The notes under the pieces: model-generated
Database searches by the model: none
Told to the model about the DNA's origin: nothing
Seen by the model: the letters and a program-made list of their open reading frames with translations, nothing else
Made by a program: the position numbers and the translations under genes
DNA from: Streptomyces sp. NBC_00464
GTDB lineage: Bacteria > Actinomycetota > Actinomycetes > Streptomycetales > Streptomycetaceae
Length of the DNA: 64,000 nucleotides
Assembly: GCF_036013915.1 (NCBI RefSeq)
Contig: NZ_CP107899.1
Span: forward strand, 434,001 to 498,000
Reading direction: 5' to 3'
Part shown: in pieces, positions 58,291-64,000 of the stretch
How the letters are laid out: each line of letters starts with the position of its first letter
How positions within the stretch are numbered: the stretch's first letter is position 1

Positions 58291-59131
58291 TCCTGATACA
58301 CAGGCCGGCTGGGTGCCGGAGGCCGAGGCCGAGGACGACGCCGAGGACATGCCGCTCTCCATGCGGCTGTCGATAGCGGACACCCTCACTCTCGGTAACG
58401 CCACGTGCGGCTTCATGGCGGTGTACTTCACCACCACGGGGATCCTCATCCCGCACCTCACGGGCAGCGACGAGAGCGGCATGGCGCGGCACTCCGCGGC
58501 CACCGCCGTGATCCTCATGCTCATGGCCGCCATCTTCGACCTGTTCGACGGACTCGTGGCCCGCAAGCTGCGCTCGTCGCCGATGGGTGCCGAGCTGGAC
58601 AACCTCTCGGACCTGGTCAGCTTCGGACTCGCCCCGGCGTACTTCGTCCTCGTGTACGGCATGGTCGCGGACGACGCACACCAGCGGGTCTCGGCGCTCG
58701 CCGCGATCGTGGTCCTGCTGGCGGTGGTGCTCAGGCTTGCGAGATTCTCCTGCGTGACCTTGAAGGACGGCATGTTCCAGGGCATGCCGAGCCCCTTCGG
58801 AGCGCTCACGGTCATCTCGATCGTGCTCCTGGAGCTGCCCTTCGTGCCGACGCTGCTCGCGATCATCGGAGTGGCGTGGCTGATGGTCAGCCGGGTCGAG
58901 TACCCCAAGCCGCGGGGTGTCCTCGCGGTGGCGATGCTCGGCTGGATCGTGGCCGCGATGGGGCTGCTGGCCGGATGGGCGTTCGACGCCCCCGGCGGTC
59001 AGCTGCTGCTCCAGACCGGCTGTGCGCTCCAGGTGGTCCTGGGAGCGGTCATCCCGCTCTTCGCGACCGCCCGCCGGGTGAACACCTTCCGTGACAACCG
59101 GCGCGAGGCACGAGCGGCTCAGCTGCCGTAG
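58277..59131 (+). CDS. pssA: CDP-diacylglycerol-serine O-phosphatidyltransferase
   Basis: The 284-residue integral membrane enzyme has six to eight helices. The CDP-alcohol phosphatidyltransferase motif D-G-x2-A-R-x8-G-x3-D-x3-D appears as DGLVARKLRSSPMGAELDNL followed by SD near 90-113. It makes phosphatidylserine, the substrate of Psd. The TTG at 58277 is preferred because GGGGG lies about 9 nt upstream; a GTG at 58283 is in frame. Reading over the psd stop implies coupled synthesis. It ends before a very strong terminator. Confidence 0.9.
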   Translation: MTVIDPDTQAGWVPEAEAEDDAEDMPLSMRLSIADTLTLGNATCGFMAVYFTTTGILIPHLTGSDESGMARHSAATAVILMLMAAIFDLFDGLVARKLRSSPMGAELDNLSDLVSFGLAPAYFVLVYGMVADDAHQRVSALAAIVVLLAVVLRLARFSCVTLKDGMFQGMPSPFGALTVISIVLLELPFVPTLLAIIGVAWLMVSRVEYPKPRGVLAVAMLGWIVAAMGLLAGWAFDAPGGQLLLQTGCALQVVLGAVIPLFATARRVNTFRDNRREARAAQLP

Positions 59132-59141
59132 TCGCACATCA

Positions 59142-59185
59142 TGCAAGAGGGCCCGGATGCTCCCCAGCATCCGGGCCCTCTTGCA
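59142..59185. terminator. Strong hairpin terminator after pssA
   Basis: A perfect 20-bp stem with a CCCC loop (59142-59161 with 59166-59185) lies between the convergent pssA and decarboxylase genes. Confidence 0.9.
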
Positions 59186-59252
59186 CGACGTCCGGCTCGA
59201 TCGGAGCGAGACGCCCGTACGCCTCGCCGGAGCCCGGCGACGCGGCGGCGTC

Positions 59253-61589
59253 TCACCCGTGTGACAGTGCCTCGGCCGGATCGGTTCGGACGCATTCGAT
59301 CAGGTAGTCGCCGGTGTCCGGGTCGCGTGTGACGCCGTGCGTCTCACTCCGGAATCCGGGGAAAGAACGGTCGAACGATTCGAGTGCGGTCAGATAGCTC
59401 AGCAGCGGACCGTCCGGACCGCCGGTGTTCTCGCCGGGCATCAGGACGGGAATGCCCGGCGGGGTGACGGTGACCATGGCCGCGGCCACACGGTCGGCGG
59501 CCTCCGTGAGGCGCACCCGCTCGGTGCCACTGCGGACAAGTCGTTCGTAGCAGTGCTGAGGCGGTACGACGGGCACGGGAAGCTCCTGGAACGCGGTGTC
59601 GAGCAACTCCACCAGACGCCCCTGCCGCAGGTGGTCGTGCATCTGCCGGCACAGGCCCCGCAGGCTGCTGCCCGCGTAGCGGCCCGGGTGCTGCGCCACC
59701 AGTGCGGGCAGCAGTTCCGACAACTGGACGTCCTGGTCGTAGAGCGTCTTGAAGTCCATCAAGGCGTCCATCAGGGTTCCCCACTTGCCCTTGGTGATCC
59801 CCATAGAGAAGAGAATCAGCGTGGTGTAGCTGTCGGTCTTCTCCACCACGATGTTCCTGGTGGCCAGATAGGCAGTGAGTACGCGAGCGGGGATGCCCCA
59901 CTCCGCCATGCTCCCTCGCGCGTCGATACCGGGGCAGGTCAAGGTCACCTTGACCGGGTCGAGCAGACAGTACCCCTGGGAGAGGCCCTCGAAGCCGTGC
60001 CAGTCGGCGCCCGGTTCCAGTTCCCAGCACGACGAGTGCGTGCCGAGCAGGGCCGGCGGGGCCTCGGCGAAGGGCACCCGGTCACCGGTGGCGGGGTCGG
60101 TGACGGTCTCCGGCTGCCAGACGCCGAAGAACCAGTCGGGCCGGTCACCGGCCTGCCCGATCCGCTGTGCCGTGCGCACCATCGTCTGGCGGAAGCGGAT
60201 GGCCTCCGTCACCGCTTCGTCGATCAGCCACGTGCCCTGCGGCCCGTCCATCATCGCAGCGGCCACATCAAGTGAGGCGATCATCGGGTAGAGCGGCGAG
60301 GTGGTGCCGTGCATCATGAACGCCTCGTTGAACCGGTCGTGCTCGACCGGGGCCCGCGGGGCGGACCTCACGTGCACCATGGCGCTCTGCGAGATGGCCG
60401 AGAGCAGCTTGTGCGTCGACTGGGTGGCGAAGACGGTCGGCCGCTCGGGCTCCGGAAAGCTCTCCGCGTCCACCGCCATGCCGTAGCGCCCCGCGTAGAG
60501 GGGATGGAAGCGGGCGTAGGCGAACCATGCTTCGTCGAAGTGGAGTCGCGGTGTGCTGGGTGCGAGGGCCCGGGCGACCTGGAGCGACTGGTAGCACAGT
60601 CCGTCGTACGTGGAGTTGGTGAGCACCGCGTACTGCGCCTCGGCGGAGACCGCGCCCCGGGTCAGCGGGTTCGCGGCGATTCTGGAGGCGATCGCTGTTG
60701 CCTCGATCCCGCCCGGCGGCAGCGGACCCGCGAGTCCGTAACCGTTGCGGGTCGGAATCAGGTATACCGGCCGGGCGCCCGAGAGGACGAGACCGTGCAG
60801 CACGGACTTGTGGCAGTTGCGGTCCACGAGGGCGATCTCGTCTCGGGTGACGCTGAAATGCCCGACCATGCGGTCACAGGTCGAATCGCCGTGCAGAACG
60901 AAATACGTGCGGTCGGCGCCGAAAATCCGGGCGGCATTCGCCTCCGCGTCGCCGACCGCGCCGGTGTGCTCGAAGAGCGAGCCGAGTTCCTCCACCGAGA
61001 TCGACAGATCACTGCGCAGAATTCGTTCCCCGAAATAGTCGTGGAAGGCCCGGCCCACCGGCGACTTGAGGAAACCGACTCCTCCCGCGTGAGCCGGGGT
61101 GTGCCAGGAGTATTCGTGCGCGTCATCGAAGCGGCGCAGCGCCTTGAAGAAGGGCGGCAGAAGGCCCTCCTCATAGGTGCGGGACGCAGTTACGATCCGT
61201 CCCGCAATAAAGGCGGCGGTATCCTCCAAAGGCCAGATATATCCGATGACGGACTCGGCCACCCACAGCGGCAGATGCTGGAGATCGTCGCCATCCGTGA
61301 CGAGGAAGACCGGAAGGTTCCGAAAGCGCCCGTCGGCCTGGCGCAGGACATCGGAACCCCCGGGCCCACCGCCGTCCGCATCCGCCTTCGGAAGGTCCCA
61401 GTCCACGACGGCCGCGACCATTCCCGCTTCCGTCCGCAGTACCGCCAGCGCATCATGAGCGGTCGACGCTCTGCGCACCTCGAATCCCCGGTCCACCAGC
61501 ACGCGCTCGATGCGGCGCAGTTGTCCGGCTCTGGCGCCTTCGCCTTCCTTGCGCTCGGGGACCGCGAACATGATGAGACCGCTGGACAT
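59253..61589 (-). CDS. Orn/Lys/Arg decarboxylase, PLP-dependent
   Basis: This 778-residue protein has the classical inducible-decarboxylase architecture. An N-terminal receiver-like wing domain (about 1-130) contains VAAVVDWDLPKAD. The PLP fold-type I core (about 150-600) has LHGDSTCDRM, DRNCHKSVLHGL, LHFDEAWFAYARFHP and the Schiff-base lysine in FATQSTHKLLSAIS. The C-terminal domain contains CPGIDARG and TPPGIPVLMPGE. It would make cadaverine, putrescine or agmatine; the subgroup cannot be fixed by eye. The ATG at 61589 with GGGG 6 nt upstream is preferred over a GTG four codons earlier. Confidence 0.88.
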   Translation of the reverse strand: MSSGLIMFAVPERKEGEGARAGQLRRIERVLVDRGFEVRRASTAHDALAVLRTEAGMVAAVVDWDLPKADADGGGPGGSDVLRQADGRFRNLPVFLVTDGDDLQHLPLWVAESVIGYIWPLEDTAAFIAGRIVTASRTYEEGLLPPFFKALRRFDDAHEYSWHTPAHAGGVGFLKSPVGRAFHDYFGERILRSDLSISVEELGSLFEHTGAVGDAEANAARIFGADRTYFVLHGDSTCDRMVGHFSVTRDEIALVDRNCHKSVLHGLVLSGARPVYLIPTRNGYGLAGPLPPGGIEATAIASRIAANPLTRGAVSAEAQYAVLTNSTYDGLCYQSLQVARALAPSTPRLHFDEAWFAYARFHPLYAGRYGMAVDAESFPEPERPTVFATQSTHKLLSAISQSAMVHVRSAPRAPVEHDRFNEAFMMHGTTSPLYPMIASLDVAAAMMDGPQGTWLIDEAVTEAIRFRQTMVRTAQRIGQAGDRPDWFFGVWQPETVTDPATGDRVPFAEAPPALLGTHSSCWELEPGADWHGFEGLSQGYCLLDPVKVTLTCPGIDARGSMAEWGIPARVLTAYLATRNIVVEKTDSYTTLILFSMGITKGKWGTLMDALMDFKTLYDQDVQLSELLPALVAQHPGRYAGSSLRGLCRQMHDHLRQGRLVELLDTAFQELPVPVVPPQHCYERLVRSGTERVRLTEAADRVAAAMVTVTPPGIPVLMPGENTGGPDGPLLSYLTALESFDRSFPGFRSETHGVTRDPDTGDYLIECVRTDPAEALSHG

Positions 61590-61997
61590 GCGAGACCCCA
61601 CTCAACGAAGAGATGGAGCGCCGATTTCAGTGCGCCCCATCCAAGAGAAGCACTGACTCGCGAAGCGGCGTAGGGAATGAGAAGCGAAACCACCTGAACG
61701 GGCTTTCCCGCCATTCCGCCGAGCCGGATGCAGCCAGTGTCGGCGTTCTTCCGAGCTGATGCGAATCTTTTGCGCGCCACCACGGGGTCTCTGGCGCAAC
61801 GCTCCGCCGCACTCGGGGGCCCGACCTGCCCACACGATGACCAAACGTAACCAACTACCCCATTACCCCCCAAAGTTGAGTCATATATTTGAGTAACTAG
61901 AGCAGAAATTTGCGCACCGACATAGACGTCCTTGCGTTACTACTCCTAGCCTGTGGGCGTCCGCAGAGCCCCCACGAGCCGCAAGGACGACTGTGAC
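61590..61997. other. 408-bp divergent intergenic region, AT-rich in the middle
   Basis: No gene is seen. The part near the decarboxylase (61640-61800) can form several GC stems on the minus strand and would be a long leader, but I could not match it to a known riboswitch. The segment 61850-61940 is strikingly AT-rich for this genome and contains the repeated hexamer TTGAGT (61874-61879 and 61889-61894) around CATATAT. It probably holds promoters for the glucanase gene and perhaps regulator sites. Confidence 0.45.
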
Positions 61998-64000
61998 GTG
62001 ACCCCACCATCCCGACGCCCGTTGCTCAGACGATCCCTGTCCGCCTCTCTCTCGCTGGCACTCGCCGCGTTCGGCGTCTCCGCCGCCGTGGTCCTGTCCA
62101 GCGCTCCGCCCGCCCGGGCGGCGGGGGTCCCCGCCCCCTCCCCTCTGGCGGTCCCCGGTCGCGGTGCGACCGTTCCGTTCAAGGAGCAGGAAGCCGAGTA
62201 CGCCGCCACGAACGGCACCCTGATCGGCCCGAACCGCCTGTACGGCACGCTGCCCTCGGAGGCATCGGGCCGACAGGCCGTAACGCTGGACGCGGTCGGT
62301 GAGTACGTGGAGTTCACGCTCACCGCCCCCGCGAACGCCATGTCCTTCCGGTACTCGCTGCCGGACAACGCCGCCGGATCGGGCCGGGACGCCTCGATCG
62401 ACGTGACAGTGAACGGTGCCTCGCCCAAGGCTGTGCCGGTCACGTCGAAGTACGGCTGGTACTACGGCGGCTATCCCTTCAACAACAACCCGGGAGACAC
62501 CAACCCGCACCACTTCTACGACGAGGCCCGGACCATGTTCGGGTCGACCCTCGCGGCCGGTACGAAGGTCCGGCTGCAGGTCTCCTCCACCGCCGCCTCA
62601 CCGTCGTTCACCATCGACCTGGCGGACTTCGAGCAGGTGGCCGCGCCCACCGCCAAGCCCTCGGGCGCCCTCGACGTGGTCGCCGACTTCGGTGCCGACC
62701 CGACCGGGGCCGCCGACTCGACCGCCAAGATCCAGGCTGCCGTCGACGCGGGCAAGGCCCAGGGCAAGCAGGTGTACATCCCACAGGGCACCTTCCAGGT
62801 CCGCGACCACATCGTCGTGGACCAGGTGACCCTGCGTGGCGCCGGTCCCTGGTACTCCGTCCTGACCGGGCGTGATCCCTCGAACCGGAGCAAGGCCGTC
62901 GGCGTCTACGGCAAGTACGCCGCACAGGGCGGCAGCAGCAACGTCACGCTCAAGGACTTCGCGATCATCGGCGACATCCGGGAGCGCGAGGACAACGACC
63001 AGGTCAACGCCATCGGCGGCGCCCTGTCGAACTCGACCGTCGACAACGTCTGGATGCAGCACACCAAGTGCGGTGCCTGGATGGACGGCCCGATGGACAA
63101 CTTCACCATCAGGAACAGCCGCATCCTGGACCAGACCGCGGACGGCGTGAACTTCCACTACGGCGTCACGAACTCCACGGTCACCAACACCTTCGTCCGC
63201 AACACCGGTGACGACGGTCTGGCGATGTGGGCGGAGAACATCCCGAACGTGAAGAACAAGTTCACGTTCAACACCGTGATCCTGCCGATCCTCGCCAACA
63301 ACATCGTCACGTACGGCGGCAAGGACATCACCATCTCCGACAACGTCATGTCGGACACCATCACCAACGGCGGCGGTCTGCACATCGCCAACCGCTATCC
63401 CGGGGTCAACTCCGGTCAGGGCACCGCCGTCTCGGGCACCACCACGGCGGCGCGCAACACTCTGATCCGCACCGGGAACAACGACTACAACTGGCAGTTC
63501 GGGGTCGGCGCCGTCTGGTTCAGCGGGCTCAACGAACCGATCAACGCCACGATCAACATCTCGGACACCGAGATCCTGGACAGTTCCTACGCCGCGATCC
63601 ACCTCATCGAGGGCGCGACCAACGGACTGCACTTCGACAACATAAGGATCGACGGCGCAGGCACCTACGCGCTGCAGGTCCAGTCCCCCGGCAAGGCGAC
63701 CTTCAACAACGTGGTGGCCACGCACATCGCGCAGTCCAACCCGATCCACAACTGCGTGGGCAGCGGCTTCGAGATCACCCGGGGCACCGGAAACTCCGGC
63801 TGGTACGCCGATCCGCCGGCCTGCACCGGCAACTGGCCGGCCCCCGTCTGGACCAACGGCGGTGTGCCGGGCGGCGGCAGCGGTCCGACGGACCCGCCCA
63901 CCGACCCGCCGACCGACCCGACCGACCCGCCCACGGATCCGCCTGCCGAAACGGGCAACCTCGCCCAGGGCCGCAACGTCACCGAATCCGGCCACGCCGA
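61998..64000 (+). CDS. Secreted right-handed beta-helix glucanase, GH87 mycodextranase-like (3' truncated by window)
   Basis: The first 667 codons are present with no stop. A signal peptide (twin arginines in PLLRRSLSASLSLALAAFG) is cleaved after ARA. A carbohydrate-binding beta-sandwich follows (about 55-215: FKEQEAEYAATNG, GGYPFNNNPGD). The Pectate_lyase_3/beta-helix domain (from about 225: VVADFGADPTGAADST) has RNTGDDGLAMWAEN, whose paired aspartates match GH87 alpha-1,3-glucanase catalysis, and NDYNWQFGVGAVWFSG. A PTDPP-rich linker (about 632-650) then leads to NLAQGRNVTESGHA, the start of an F5/8-type binding module. It is exported and probably acts on alpha-1,3-glucan or mycodextran. 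The GTG start follows AAGGA. Confidence 0.82.
   Translation, partial: MTPPSRRPLLRRSLSASLSLALAAFGVSAAVVLSSAPPARAAGVPAPSPLAVPGRGATVPFKEQEAEYAATNGTLIGPNRLYGTLPSEASGRQAVTLDAVGEYVEFTLTAPANAMSFRYSLPDNAAGSGRDASIDVTVNGASPKAVPVTSKYGWYYGGYPFNNNPGDTNPHHFYDEARTMFGSTLAAGTKVRLQVSSTAASPSFTIDLADFEQVAAPTAKPSGALDVVADFGADPTGAADSTAKIQAAVDAGKAQGKQVYIPQGTFQVRDHIVVDQVTLRGAGPWYSVLTGRDPSNRSKAVGVYGKYAAQGGSSNVTLKDFAIIGDIREREDNDQVNAIGGALSNSTVDNVWMQHTKCGAWMDGPMDNFTIRNSRILDQTADGVNFHYGVTNSTVTNTFVRNTGDDGLAMWAENIPNVKNKFTFNTVILPILANNIVTYGGKDITISDNVMSDTITNGGGLHIANRYPGVNSGQGTAVSGTTTAARNTLIRTGNNDYNWQFGVGAVWFSGLNEPINATINISDTEILDSSYAAIHLIEGATNGLHFDNIRIDGAGTYALQVQSPGKATFNNVVATHIAQSNPIHNCVGSGFEITRGTGNSGWYADPPACTGNWPAPVWTNGGVPGGGSGPTDPPTDPPTDPTDPPTDPPAETGNLAQGRNVTESGHA

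Noticed and set aside
61690..61790. Cobalamin riboswitch on the plus strand (CCCGCCA and GAGCC segments)
   Set aside because: Resemblance is limited to short pieces; the upstream GGTGCGA-type core and the correct spacing are missing, and the downstream gene has no B12 link.

Overview
The window is high-GC actinobacterial chromosome and almost certainly Streptomyces. Evidence is the strong GC bias at third codon positions, frequent GTG/TTG starts with GGAGG-type ribosome sites, short stop/start overlaps, and gene content typical of the genus (matAB aggregation locus, SpoIIE-type PAS/GAF phosphatase, ethylmalonyl-CoA operon with ccr and meaA, Rv2578c-type radical SAM protein). I see no rRNA, tRNA, CRISPR array, intact transposase or phage module.

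Layout. 0.2-3 kb: metallo-beta-lactamase-fold hydrolase and DedA-like membrane protein, then an aminotransferase-like protein that contains no lysine at all. 3-8.2 kb: a probable sugar-acid catabolic cluster (enolase-superfamily dehydratase, zinc alcohol dehydrogenase, TIM-barrel-like protein of unknown activity, SMP-30 lactonase, IclR regulator). 8.4-13.4 kb: PAP2/diacylglycerol-kinase fusion, methyltransferase, VOC protein, DUF5107/TPR protein. 13.7-19.1 kb: a patchy accessory stretch with small proteins, a long inverted repeat, clipped membrane-protein genes, a phosphoribosyltransferase tail, and a double alpha/beta-hydrolase divergent from its likely MerR regulator. 19-27.3 kb: acetyltransferase, LapA-like protein, secreted CocE/NonD hydrolase, then a peptidase group (S66, S9, M20, M55). 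27.4-33 kb: ketopantoate reductase-like enzyme, ArsR/quinone-oxidoreductase pair, LysR/aldo-keto reductase pair, lipoprotein GH18. 33.2-36.9 kb: matA-matB-acyltransferase exopolysaccharide operon. 37-47 kb: methyltransferase, PP2C phosphatase with ATPase domain, MFS exporter with three extra beta-sandwich repeats, SRPBCC protein, radical SAM protein behind a LexA-type box, secreted tripeptidyl aminopeptidase-like hydrolase, HEAT-repeat protein. 47.4-57.5 kb: fused double 3-hydroxyacyl-CoA dehydrogenase, TetR regulator, acetyltransferase, then ccr-meaA-malyl-CoA lyase-MaoC hydratase-acyl-CoA dehydrogenase. 57.6-59.1 kb: psd and pssA. 59.2-64 kb: Orn/Lys/Arg decarboxylase and the first part of a secreted beta-helix glucanase cut by the window edge.

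The most unusual structural observation is that two unrelated gene pairs (enolase-family/dehydrogenase at 4.3 kb and S9/S66 peptidases at 23.1 kb) have short tandem repeats sitting exactly on their GTGA stop/start overlap. In both, the unit length is a multiple of three (36 and 15 bp) and each copy re-creates an in-frame GTG start. The upstream gene ends at the first copy it meets, while the downstream protein gains a repetitive N-terminus. The other main points are the lysine-free aminotransferase homologue, the LexA-type box before the radical SAM gene, a perfect 7-bp-arm palindrome before ccr, and a rearrangement scar at 14.1-15.0 kb. Coordinates and motifs were read by eye; family assignments come from motif recognition without database searches.
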